A stretch of DNA of 64,000 nt from Bibersteinia trehalosi (GTDB lineage: Bacteria; Pseudomonadota; Gammaproteobacteria; Enterobacterales; Pasteurellaceae): the NCBI RefSeq assembly GCF_004346205.1, contig NZ_SMAM01000004.1, positions 124,001 to 188,000 of the forward strand, given 5' to 3'. The notes beneath the pieces were generated by a model. It saw only the letters and a list, made by a program, of their open reading frames with translations. It was not told the DNA's origin and searched no databases. Shown here piece by piece: positions 1 through 7,967 of this stretch. The position numbers were made by a program, and so were the translations under genes. Positions within the stretch are counted from its first letter, which is position 1; every line of letters starts with the position of its first letter.

Positions 1-1
1 A

Positions 2-449
<448 letters not shown>

Positions 450-458
450 TAATAAGAC

Positions 459-495
459 TAGCCCTCTAGTAGACATACTAGAGGGCTATTTTTTT
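459..495 (+). terminator. Rho-independent terminator after rpoC copy 1
   Basis: An inverted repeat (TAGCCCTCTAGTA, short loop, TACTAGAGGGCTA) is followed by a run of seven T. It differs from the terminator behind the second rpoC copy, so it probably arrived with the island. A preceding A/T-rich flank means it could also stop the minus-strand ORF at 500-577. Confidence 0.85.
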
Positions 496-499
496 GTAA

Positions 500-577
500 T
501 CAACAGCGAGTTGTACTTTCTCTTACATGCTTAGCTGTAATTTTCATAGTTTTTCTTGATTCATTATGTTGTTTCAT
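500..577 (-). CDS. Candidate 25-residue peptide, divergent from the adenylyltransferase
   Basis: A minus-strand ORF encodes a 25-residue basic, hydrophilic peptide (starts MKQHNESRKTMK, ends STTRC). A GAGGG ribosome-binding sequence lies seven bases before the ATG, and the two-way terminator at 459-495 follows the stop. A second possible start is the internal ATG at residue 11. It is divergently oriented to the MccB-like gene, with about 100 bp between them. I propose it only as a candidate precursor peptide for that enzyme: classic MccA peptides are shorter and end in Asn, whereas this one ends in Cys. It could be a chance ORF in AT-rich DNA. Confidence 0.35.
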   Translation of the reverse strand: MKQHNESRKTMKITAKHVRESTTRC

Positions 578-604
578 TTGAGTGCCCTCATAGTTAGTTT
601 TTAA

Positions 605-660
605 TCTCTATTATTATTGCTAATGATAACCATTTGTGCCTATACTATAGAATATATGTT
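605..660 (+). promoter_or_regulatory. Putative promoter and weak Fur-like site of the island
   Basis: TTGCTA (617-622) and TATACT (641-646), 18 bp apart, could serve as -35 and -10 boxes for the gene starting at 679; a second -10-like TAGAAT lies at 648-653. The stretch from ATTATTATTGC to GATAACCAT (611-633) resembles half of a Fur box and sits between the divergent ORFs. Only the left half matches the palindrome well, so iron control is a guess. Confidence 0.35.
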
Positions 661-678
661 ATGTCAAGGAGATTTCCT

Positions 679-804
679 ATGGAGAATAGATATAAATTAA
701 AATCTGATGCAATGGTACATCATTTAGATGGGGTAACTAAGATAACACTAGGTACTCTTTGTGTTGATATCGAAGATGAAAATATGCACTATTTTTTATT
801 TTAG
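679..804 (+). CDS. N-terminal fragment of MccB-like adenylyltransferase (frameshifted) or short peptide
   Basis: This 41-codon ORF has the best translation start of the island: AAGGAG at 666-671 and ATG at 679. It ends at a TAG just after a six-T tract. If one T is added to that tract, the frame runs on without interruption into the ThiF-like ORF that starts at the weak TTG at 831, giving a protein of about 302 residues. MccB enzymes carry an N-terminal peptide-binding (RiPP-recognition-like) domain before the adenylation domain, and this fragment together with the next 50 residues would supply it. The alternative is that the 41-residue product is itself a precursor peptide; I favour the frameshift reading. 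Confidence 0.6.
   Translation: MENRYKLKSDAMVHHLDGVTKITLGTLCVDIEDENMHYFLF
792..797 (+). other. T6 tract at the frameshift point
   Basis: Six T residues lie where the frames of 679-804 and 831-1583 can be joined. T7 would give one continuous ORF and T6 gives a TAG stop two codons later. It is compatible with slipped-strand variation, transcriptional slippage, a fixed inactivating mutation or a sequencing error. Confidence 0.6.
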
Positions 805-830
805 AAAAGAGAATATGGTATAAGCATGAT

Positions 831-1583
831 TTGGAAATCTCATTGTGGGATATGCTTGTTGAGTATAATTTAATTATTCGAGAATATAATAATTATTATA
901 TTGATACTAGATTTGAGAAGAATATTATTTTATTTGAGTCTTTGATGGAATTTAGTTATATAAAAACCCCTATTGATATTCAAGAGAATATTTTTAATAA
1001 AAGAATATTGTTATTGGGGGTTGGTGGTGTTGTTTTGGATAACTTATTGAGAATAGGGGTACGGAACTTTATAGTTTTGGATTGCGATTATGTTGATTGT
1101 ACAAATCTTAATCGCCAATTATTTTTTTCAGAAGCTGATATTGGAATAAAAAAAGTTGATGTTGTTAAGTATAAAAATAAAGATGTTAATATTATACCTA
1201 GGGATGTGTATTTGAATACAATAGAGCAGTTAAATGATATATGTATGGAGTATAGACCTGATTTTATCGTGAATGCTTTAGATACTCCAGCGAATATAGA
1301 GGAAATAGTCTTTAATGTTTCAAGATTGTTTAATATACCTAGTATTAGCTGTGGAGTTGGTATTAATAGTGGTTTTTGGGGGCCTATTTATCCAAACTCA
1401 GAATTACATCATATAGGTCATAGAATTAGTAATGCTGTAGTATCTGGTTCTGTATCAACTACAAATATGATTATAGCAAGTCTAATGTGTAATGATATAT
1501 TGTTATATTGGGTGAATCCGAATAATAATCTCTTTAAAAGAAAGATAATTAATTTCCATAGTAATTATTGTGAGGTCATTTAA
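831..1583 (+). CDS. ThiF/E1-family adenylyltransferase, MccB-like
   Basis: A member of the ThiF/MoeB/E1 superfamily, whose enzymes adenylate a peptide C-terminus with ATP. Counting from the TTG at 831, the nucleotide-binding loop GVGGVV is at residues 63-68, an acidic residue at D84/D86, the NxNRQ motif at 92-96, lysines at 107-108, and the catalytic-aspartate context NALDTP at 148-153. The segment EYNLIIREYNN just before the fold resembles the linker of microcin C7 MccB. The zinc-binding CxxC pairs of MccB and MoeB are absent, and the last glycine of GxGGxG is V. There is no good ribosome-binding site at the TTG, so the true N-terminus probably lies at 679. Its stop overlaps the next start (TAATG). 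Strongly AT-rich, unlike the flanking genes. Confidence 0.75.
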   Translation: MEISLWDMLVEYNLIIREYNNYYIDTRFEKNIILFESLMEFSYIKTPIDIQENIFNKRILLLGVGGVVLDNLLRIGVRNFIVLDCDYVDCTNLNRQLFFSEADIGIKKVDVVKYKNKDVNIIPRDVYLNTIEQLNDICMEYRPDFIVNALDTPANIEEIVFNVSRLFNIPSISCGVGINSGFWGPIYPNSELHHIGHRISNAVVSGSVSTTNMIIASLMCNDILLYWVNPNNNLFKRKIINFHSNYCEVI

Positions 1584-1966
1584 TGAGTAATATTAATATT
1601 ATTTTAGATTCTGAGTTTGCAGAGTGTTTTCCCTTTTTATGCAAGGGTTTTTCATCAAGAGTTATACTTTCTACTATGTATGAACCATTATTTAATAAGG
1701 TGAATGGAGAATACAATAGTTATTATATTAAGAAGTATTCCTTGCGTGATGGATATCTTGAGCTAGAATTTTTTAATGATCTAAGATGGTCTAATAGTGA
1801 TTATCTTACATCTACAGATGTATATAATACATTACTATATCAGATAAGAAATAAGACAATTTTTTCCTGTTACTTAGACTTTATATCTGGTGTTTCTGAT
1901 TATTTGTATAACGATGGTGACGAGTCTTTAATAAATATTATAGATGTGAAAAATGAAAATAAGTAA
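1583..1966 (+). CDS. Truncated, signal-less family-5 solute-binding-protein-like domain
   Basis: A 127-residue protein that I relate to the N-terminal lobe of family-5 (oligopeptide/nickel) extracellular solute-binding proteins. The cues are TMYEPLF at 31-37, then LRWSNSDYLTSTDVYNTL around 67-84, equivalent to the common 'VKWSDGTPLTAEDVVYTL' block, then ISGVSDYLYN at 101-110 and INIID at 117-121, equivalent to the 'I.Gi.viD' strand. Full family members exceed 500 residues and have a signal peptide; here both the signal and everything after this lobe are missing. It is translationally coupled to the adenylyltransferase (TAATG) and overlaps the exporter by 14 bases. Uptake of microcin C uses the family-5 protein YejA, so a peptide-binding role within this system is a reasonable inference. 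It may instead be a degenerate remnant. Confidence 0.5.
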   Translation: MSNINIILDSEFAECFPFLCKGFSSRVILSTMYEPLFNKVNGEYNSYYIKKYSLRDGYLELEFFNDLRWSNSDYLTSTDVYNTLLYQIRNKTIFSCYLDFISGVSDYLYNDGDESLINIIDVKNENK

Positions 1967-3119
1967 TCTTAAAAAGATAATGGTTTTTGGTTTTCTAGGA
2001 AATTTTTTCTTTGAAAGGAGTATTTGGATGATCTTTTTACAAGCAAAAGGATTGTCTATGTATGAAATTTCCATTTTACAGATGGCTCTAAATATCACTA
2101 TGTTTTTGTTTGAAGTTCCTTCAGGGATTTTGTCAGATAAGTTTGGAAGAAAACCTCCTGCTTTTTTAGGTATATCTTTTTCGATCATATATCTTATTGG
2201 AATGTTGTATTTAAATGAGTTTTTTTATCTAGTTATAGTATTTATAGTATATGGTATAGGGATATCTTTGCTATCTGGAGTAGATCAATCTCTTATTTAT
2301 GAGCAATTAGATTATTATGGTAAACAAGAAATATACCATAAAACAATAGGTTTTTATAATGCAATATCAATTGCTGCCCTAGCTGTGAGTGCATTAGTGG
2401 GAGGTTGGCTTGCTGAAAATAAATATTGGGAGCTTATTTTCTATTTTGGTGTGCTTTTCCAATTAATGTCATTACTATTTCTATATTTTATTAAGGATTT
2501 CTATAAACTACTACCCCATAATAATAAAGCGAAAAAGTCATTCTTTGGGATAGGTATTTTAAGAGTGGATGGGAAGGTGCTTTTTATTATCTGTATACTT
2601 GGTATATTTCAAGGGGTTTTTTCTTCTGTTGTCTTATATTATCAGAAAGTTTTAGATTATGCTGGAGTTTCAATTTTTTATATTTCTATTCTCTATTCAT
2701 TATCTTTTGTTTTTAGCTCTTTTTCTTCAGTTATGTCTGGGTTTGTTTCAGAGAAGATAGGAGAGGTAAAAGCTGTTTTATTATTTTCACTTTTATTGTT
2801 GTTCTCTTTTGTTTTATCTCTATCTTTAAATATAGGTTTGCTTATTGTAACGTTTTTTGTTGTATTGATTTGCTATGAGATTATTGATACATCATTAGGT
2901 GTAATTCTAAATCATATGCTTACACCAGAGATAAGAGGAACATATCTTTCAATAACAAATTCATTATGTGCATTCGTAATGACAGCCTCATTTATGATTA
3001 TTGGAATTTTATCTAGATATTTTGAATTTTCTAGTTTGATCTTTTCGTATGGTATTATTACTATATTGTTATACCTGTCATTATTTTTTATCTATAAGAA
3101 GAAAATAGTGTTTTCTTAA
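1953..3119 (+). CDS. MFS transporter, MccC-like exporter
   Basis: A 388-residue integral membrane protein with about 12 hydrophobic segments and the major-facilitator motif A variant SGILSDKFGRK after the second helix. Its start overlaps the end of the preceding ORF, so the three genes form one operon. In microcin C clusters the equivalent MFS protein MccC pumps the toxic peptide-nucleotide out of the producer and gives partial immunity; I infer the same job from context. Extremely AT-rich like the rest of the island. A general drug or peptide efflux role cannot be excluded. Confidence 0.8.
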   Translation: MKISNLKKIMVFGFLGNFFFERSIWMIFLQAKGLSMYEISILQMALNITMFLFEVPSGILSDKFGRKPPAFLGISFSIIYLIGMLYLNEFFYLVIVFIVYGIGISLLSGVDQSLIYEQLDYYGKQEIYHKTIGFYNAISIAALAVSALVGGWLAENKYWELIFYFGVLFQLMSLLFLYFIKDFYKLLPHNNKAKKSFFGIGILRVDGKVLFIICILGIFQGVFSSVVLYYQKVLDYAGVSIFYISILYSLSFVFSSFSSVMSGFVSEKIGEVKAVLLFSLLLLFSFVLSLSLNIGLLIVTFFVVLICYEIIDTSLGVILNHMLTPEIRGTYLSITNSLCAFVMTASFMIIGILSRYFEFSSLIFSYGIITILLYLSLFFIYKKKIVFS

Positions 3120-3179
3120 TAAAGATATTTTATAGAAAGTAAGCTACTTTGTGTTGTTGCTTTGTGAGGATGAAATTTC

Positions 3180-3779
3180 TTCGAAGCTCGTAAACCGAAA
3201 GAGCCAGCCATCTTGGCGGAAATCTCAGGTATTGTCTCATTTGGTAAAGAAACCAAAGGAAAACGCCGCTTGGTGATCACTCCAGCAGAAGGCGAAGCAC
3301 ATGAAGAGATGATTCCAAAATGGCGTCAGCTCAACGTATTTGAAGGCGAGATGGTTCAACGTGGTGATGTGATCTCTGATGGTGCAGAAACACCACACGA
3401 CATCTTACGTTTACGTGGCGTTCACGCTGTAACTGACTACATCGTAAACGAAGTGCAAGAAGTTTACCGCTTACAAGGGGTAAAAATTAACGACAAGCGC
3501 ATCGAAGTGATCGTCCGTCAAATGTTGTGTGGCTTAAAAGAGAACGTCATCGTAGGTCGCTTAATCCCAGCAGGTACAGGCTTTGCCTACCACAAAGAGC
3601 GAGCAAAACGCCGTGCAGCGGGTGAAGAGTTCAGCTTGAATATCGAAGCAGCGACGCCAGTTTCTTCTTTTGCAAGTGCAGAAGACATTGAAGCGGAAAC
3701 TCAAAGCTTTGTCGCTGATGATGCAACTAGCAGCCTAGCCGCATTGTTAAATGCAGGTATGGATGAAGTAGAAGAGTAA
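3180..3779 (+). pseudogene. Second, truncated copy of the rpoC 3' end
   Basis: Sequence from [10 protein letters not shown] onward matches the C-terminal part of RpoC in frame, but the copy has no 5' portion. It also has an internal deletion that joins VRQML directly to [10 protein letters not shown], removing roughly 85-90 residues judging from the family sequence. The deletion ends share TTGCGT-like microhomology (inferred from copy 1 and the family). Its C-terminal part differs from the intact copy by several synonymous bases and two substitutions (A-A to A-T near the start of the tail, I to V). It cannot make a working subunit. It probably represents the original right flank of the site or DNA imported with the island. 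Confidence 0.92.
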
Positions 3780-3798
3780 TCATTAACTGGCAAAATCT

Positions 3799-3820
3799 AG
3801 GGGCGTATGTCATACGCTCT
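3799..3820. repeat. Short palindromic GGGGCGTATG element
   Basis: GGGGCGTATG and CATACGCTCT face each other around a tiny loop between rpoC copy 2 and its terminator. It belongs to the family of GTAGGGGCG-type palindromes seen elsewhere in the window. Confidence 0.6.
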
Positions 3821-3826
3821 AATAGA

Positions 3827-3863
3827 AAAGCCCTGAATGGTTTAGCTGTTCAGGGCTTTTTTC
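3827..3863 (+). terminator. Rho-independent terminator after rpoC copy 2
   Basis: AAAAGCCCTGAA and TTCAGGGCTTTTTT form a strong hairpin followed by a T run. This is probably the ancestral rpoC terminator. Confidence 0.9.
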
Positions 3864-3915
3864 GCACATAAATATTAAATTACGCTATACTAGCTTAAAA
3901 AAACATGGTGGTTAT

Positions 3916-4371
3916 ATGGTGCTGAGATATTTCTTTTTTGCAATTTTTTGCGGTTTATTAACCGCTTGTCAGACTTTACCAGAACCTGTACAACTTCCCT
4001 CGCAAACTGAGTCTATAAAGTCATTTAAAATTGAGCAACAAACGCCAAAATATCAAACTTCCTTACTTATTGTGCAATTTGAATCGCAACATTGGCGTTG
4101 GATACTGACCGATCCATTAGGTAGTCCATTAGCTCGGCTCATTTTAACCCCGAAAGGTTGGCAAAATGATGGATTTGTAATGCCAAATTCTCAAGCAAAA
4201 GCGTTGTTTACCGCACTCGCAGTTGCTCTTAATCCAAATACTCCCCCTTTTAAGCTAGATGAAAAATGGGCAATAGCAAAACCAGAAAAGAATGCATCGT
4301 ATTTTTTGATCGGTTTGCCTGATAATACATGGTGGAAAGTGGAAGAGTTAAGTGAAACAGCAATAAATTAG
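3916..4371 (+). CDS. apeN: APE cluster lipoprotein, DUF3261-like (ApeN-like)
   Basis: A 151-residue lipoprotein: hydrophobic start MVLRYFFFAIFCGLL followed by the lipobox LLTACQ, so Cys18 would be lipidated after signal removal. DUF3261 lipoproteins of this size accompany aryl-polyene (APE) clusters and are thought to help place the polyene lipid in the outer membrane. It is the first gene of the cluster and ends nine bases before the ketosynthase gene. The family call is from context and general pattern (conserved WRWILTDPLGSPLARL block) rather than any catalytic motif. Confidence 0.72.
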   Translation: MVLRYFFFAIFCGLLTACQTLPEPVQLPSQTESIKSFKIEQQTPKYQTSLLIVQFESQHWRWILTDPLGSPLARLILTPKGWQNDGFVMPNSQAKALFTALAVALNPNTPPFKLDEKWAIAKPEKNASYFLIGLPDNTWWKVEELSETAIN

Positions 4372-4379
4372 GAAATGAA

Positions 4380-5597
4380 ATGATGCTATATCTCTCTCGG
4401 CCGGCAATAACAACTTCGCTAGGTGATGGTATAAATGCACATATTGATATATTACTCAATAATGCAAGCTCGCCTTTATCATTAACAAATAATCCCTTTT
4501 CTGAGCATCAAATTTCAAGTGAAGCTAAAATGTTGGGCGAGGTTCGCACGGTTTTACGCGAATTTCCAGCAGATTTATCAGCGGTACATCGTAGCCGTAA
4601 TAACCAATTACTTTGGCATGTCCTTGCAGAAATTGAGCCGAAAATTACCGCTTGTATCGAGCAATTCGGGCGTGAGCGGATTGCGGTGATCATCGGCACG
4701 TCCACTACCGGCGCCGATGAAAATATTCCCGTCTTCAAAGCCGGTGTGCAGGGCGATTATGCCGCCGAGCGGTTTAATCAACAGCAAATTCTCTTCTCTG
4801 CGCCGTCCGACTTTGTTGCCGAAGTGTATGGCTTAACGGGGCTGAGTTATGGCATTTCCACTGCTTGCACTTCTGGAGCAAGAGCGTTAATTTCTGCCGC
4901 CCGCTTACTAAAAACCGGCTTGTGCGATGCGGTAATTTGCGGCGGTGTGGATACCCTTTCGCCTTTAACTATCAGCGGATTTAGCTCGCTGGAAGTGCTA
5001 TCAAACCAACAAACCAACCCATTTTCCGCCAACCGCAACGGCATTAACATCGGCGAAGGTGCAGCGGTGTGTGTGATGAGCCGTGAACCGTTGGACGAAC
5101 ATCGCATTCAGTTACTGGGCTATGGTTCCAGCTCGGACGCTTACCATATGTCCTCGCCTCACCCCGAAGGGGAAGGGGCAATTTCCGCTTTCCAAAATGC
5201 CCTGCACAATGCCAACTTAGACGCAGCCGACATTGGCTGGATCAACCTGCACGGCACAGGGACGCTTCACAACGATCAAATGGAAAGCCTCGCTGTGGCA
5301 AAAATCTTCGGTAATCAGACCGCTTGCACCACCACCAAACCCTACACAGGGCATACGCTCGGGGCTGCCGGTGCGGTGGAAGCGGCAATTTTGTGGGGAA
5401 TGCTCAGTCGCCAACACAACCCGACTGGCAAGCTCCCTGCGCAATTATGGGATAAACAAGCGGACGAAAACCTGCCGAACCTTGCAATTACCGATGAACA
5501 AAGCCGTTGGGCAGCAGGCAGACGAATTGGCGCAAGCAGCTCTTTTGCCTTTGGCGGCAACAACAGCGTGCTGATTTTGGGAGAAAGCGATGCATAA
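4380..5597 (+). CDS. apeO: Beta-ketoacyl-ACP synthase (ApeO-like)
   Basis: A 405-residue thiolase-fold condensing enzyme. The active-site cysteine is in STACTSGARAL, and the two histidines are in HGTGTLHND and HTLGAAGAVE; the C-terminal FAFGGNNSVLIL block is also present. In APE synthesis this ketosynthase elongates the polyene chain on ACP, working with the chain-length factor ApeC. The start is preceded by AGGAAATG. Its last codons overlap the start of the dehydratase gene by eight bases, so the two are coupled. The first 150 bases are AT-rich and the rest GC-rich, like the bulk of the cluster. Confidence 0.9.
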   Translation: MMLYLSRPAITTSLGDGINAHIDILLNNASSPLSLTNNPFSEHQISSEAKMLGEVRTVLREFPADLSAVHRSRNNQLLWHVLAEIEPKITACIEQFGRERIAVIIGTSTTGADENIPVFKAGVQGDYAAERFNQQQILFSAPSDFVAEVYGLTGLSYGISTACTSGARALISAARLLKTGLCDAVICGGVDTLSPLTISGFSSLEVLSNQQTNPFSANRNGINIGEGAAVCVMSREPLDEHRIQLLGYGSSSDAYHMSSPHPEGEGAISAFQNALHNANLDAADIGWINLHGTGTLHNDQMESLAVAKIFGNQTACTTTKPYTGHTLGAAGAVEAAILWGMLSRQHNPTGKLPAQLWDKQADENLPNLAITDEQSRWAAGRRIGASSSFAFGGNNSVLILGESDA

Positions 5598-6048
5598 ATT
5601 CACCTTCCCTATCGAACAAATTGCACCATTGGTTCCGCATAGTGGCAATATGATCCTACTCGACCGCATTACCGCATTCGGCGAGGATTTTCTGACCGCT
5701 GAAGCCAACATTCGCCCTGATAATCCGCTGATCAAACACGGCAAACTTGCCACCTACGCCGGCATTGAAATTATGGCTCAAGGCGTGGCTGCGTGGGCTG
5801 GGTGTATTGCCACACAAGCCGGCGAACCGGTTCGCTTAGGCTATCTGCTCGGTACTCGCAAACTGCACCTCCACCGCCAAGAAATCCCGATTGGCTCACA
5901 GCTACAAATTCAGATCAAAATGTCTATTCAAGATGCCACCGGCTTCGGCGTATTCGACTGCCAACTGATCGATTTAGCCGACAACCAAGTGATTTTGGAA
6001 GGTACGCTGAATGTGTTTAGCCCGAAGGAAGAATATTTGGAGAAATAG
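5590..6048 (+). CDS. apeP: 3-hydroxyacyl-ACP dehydratase, hotdog fold (ApeP-like)
   Basis: A 152-residue hotdog-fold protein with the catalytic-histidine region LVPHSGNMILLD near residue 17 and the central helix GIEIMAQGVAAWAG. It would remove water from the 3-hydroxyacyl-ACP intermediate to make each double bond of the polyene; in studied systems ApeP acts together with the second dehydratase ApeI. Coupled to the upstream ketosynthase. In a normal APE operon the ketoreductase follows directly, but here a 1.9-kb foreign gene is inserted between them. Confidence 0.87.
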   Translation: MHKFTFPIEQIAPLVPHSGNMILLDRITAFGEDFLTAEANIRPDNPLIKHGKLATYAGIEIMAQGVAAWAGCIATQAGEPVRLGYLLGTRKLHLHRQEIPIGSQLQIQIKMSIQDATGFGVFDCQLIDLADNQVILEGTLNVFSPKEEYLEK

Positions 6049-6055
6049 TTGTGTT

Positions 6056-7966
6056 ATGAAAGATATTTTTGACTATTTGGAAAGTATTGATGATTTAAAG
6101 CTGTTGCGAGAATCTTCTGAATTAGAGTGCAAGCTGGCTCAAGGGAAAGATGGATTAGGTGAAGTACCTTCTGATATGTGGGAGACATATAGTGCCTTTG
6201 CGAATACGGATGGCGGTTATATTGTCCTTGGTGTGCAAGAAAAGAGAAATGGCTTTATTGCAAAGGGTATTACAAACGTAGTACAAGTAAAAAAACAAAT
6301 ATTTGACCTTGCAAACAACCCTCAAAAAGTCAGTATCAACTTACTGACAAATTCTTTTATCAAAGAATTGCCGCTTGATGATCAAAAATCCTTGCTTATC
6401 ATTTATGTTCCAAGAGCGAAGAGAGCTGAAAGACCTGTTTATTTAAAAGGAAATCCGTTAGGGAATAGTTATCATCGTTTGAATGAATCAGATCAACGTT
6501 TAACTGATGAGCAAGTGAAAAGAATGTTGGCAGAGCAAACATCAGATTCACTGGACTCTGAGGTATTAAAGCACTTTCAAATTAACGATTTAAACTTAGA
6601 GTCGTTACACAATTATCGGCAACGTTATGCTAATTTAGATCCTACCCATCCTTGGAATGAATTATCAGATTTAGCATTTTTAGAGAAAATTGGTGCTTAT
6701 AAAGTTGAGCGTGAAACAGGTAATAAAGGGCTAACCATTGCAGGGCTATTGATGTTTGGTAATCATACGGCTATTCAAGAGAAATTTCCTTTTTATATGC
6801 TAGATTATCAAGAGCATTCAAATAATCCGGAAGAACGTTGGATTGATAGAGTCACATTAGACGGCAAATGGTCAGGTAATTTATATGATTTTTCTCAGCG
6901 AGTTTATCGTAAATTAGTTGAAAATATTAAAGTGCCTTTCAGGGTAGAAGATGGTTTACGACAGGAAGATACCCCTGTACATATCGCATTAAGAGAAGCC
7001 TTAGCAAATTCGCTTATTCATGCGGATTATAGTAATAAAGCCTCGATCCAAATTATCAAAAAACCAGATACTTTTTATTTTCGTAACCCTGGCTTAATGA
7101 GAATCCCGATTGAAATTGCGCTGAAAGGGGGAGAGGCTGACTGCCGTAATCGCTTATTGGCTCAAATGTTTCGTTATATTCGTTTTGGCGATCAGGCAGG
7201 GTCTGGTCTACCAAGAATTTTAAGCGGTTGGAAAACGCAACATTGGCGTATGCCATATTTGAAAGAGGTGAGAGAACCCAATGAGCAAACTATTTTAGAA
7301 CTCAAAATGCTCTCTTTATATCCACAAGAGATTATTGATTTCCTCACAAAACAATATGGTGAGCGATTTATTCAGCTTTCAGAATTAGAGCGAATAATTT
7401 TGATTGAAATTTATACGAATGAATCTTTAACTCATAAGCAAATTTGTCTACATATTTCGGTACATTCTCGAGATGTAACAATTGCATTAGTGAAATTAGA
7501 AAAGCTCAGTATGATTTCGTCAAGTGGTGAGCAACGAAACAAAATTTATCATCGTCCTGAGTTTGAAATACCAACACCTGATAACCAAACAGGCAAAGCA
7601 CTTGCTCAGGACTTTATTAAAAATCCGGAGCTAAGTCCGGATAATCCGGAGTTGGATCCGGACTTAACTCTGGAATCCAAAGCAGATATTGGTGATAACC
7701 AGAGGTGGCAAGCATTGAAATTGATCGCGAGTGAGCTGCAAGGAGATGTTAGAAGAATTGGTAAAGAGCCTTTTATTGAAGGGATTCTGAAACTTTGCCA
7801 ATTTGGCTATATTACGATTGCTGATCTTGCTTTGCTGCTAGATAAAAAAGCGGATACGCTCCGGAAGAATTACTTAAATCCATTAGTCAAAGAAAACAAG
7901 TTAGAGTTAGCCTACCCAACGGCTAAAAATCACCCTAAACAAGCGTATAAAACCGTAGGACAATAA
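6056..7966 (+). CDS. AlbA_2/Schlafen-type ATP-binding protein inserted in the APE operon
   Basis: A 636-residue protein (ATG at 6056) of the COG2865 type. The N-terminal AlbA_2 (Schlafen-like) DNA/RNA-binding domain covers about residues 10-140, with FANTDGGYIVLGV at 48-60. A GHKL-like ATPase domain follows, with EALANSLIHADYS near 315, FRNPG near 343 and GSGLPRI near 382. The C-terminal third carries winged-helix-like segments and a short linker with repeated NPELSPDNPELDPDL-type text. Such proteins are often called transcriptional regulators and also turn up in defence and mobile settings; no function is proven. It lies between apeP and apeQ, one base from the ketoreductase start, and is AT-richer than both, which indicates acquisition by transfer. 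Confidence 0.8.
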   Translation: MKDIFDYLESIDDLKLLRESSELECKLAQGKDGLGEVPSDMWETYSAFANTDGGYIVLGVQEKRNGFIAKGITNVVQVKKQIFDLANNPQKVSINLLTNSFIKELPLDDQKSLLIIYVPRAKRAERPVYLKGNPLGNSYHRLNESDQRLTDEQVKRMLAEQTSDSLDSEVLKHFQINDLNLESLHNYRQRYANLDPTHPWNELSDLAFLEKIGAYKVERETGNKGLTIAGLLMFGNHTAIQEKFPFYMLDYQEHSNNPEERWIDRVTLDGKWSGNLYDFSQRVYRKLVENIKVPFRVEDGLRQEDTPVHIALREALANSLIHADYSNKASIQIIKKPDTFYFRNPGLMRIPIEIALKGGEADCRNRLLAQMFRYIRFGDQAGSGLPRILSGWKTQHWRMPYLKEVREPNEQTILELKMLSLYPQEIIDFLTKQYGERFIQLSELERIILIEIYTNESLTHKQICLHISVHSRDVTIALVKLEKLSMISSSGEQRNKIYHRPEFEIPTPDNQTGKALAQDFIKNPELSPDNPELDPDLTLESKADIGDNQRWQALKLIASELQGDVRRIGKEPFIEGILKLCQFGYITIADLALLLDKKADTLRKNYLNPLVKENKLELAYPTAKNHPKQAYKTVGQ

Positions 7967-7967
7967 A

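Noticed and set aside
527-610. Plus-strand mini-ORFs of 10-12 codons (ATG at 527 and 566) as precursor peptides
   Set aside because: Neither has a ribosome-binding site, and both lie against the direction of the better minus-strand ORF with its GAGGG signal.
619-700. ATG at 624 opening a 25-codon plus-strand ORF through the promoter
   Set aside because: It overlaps the stronger start at 679 in another frame and has no ribosome-binding site.
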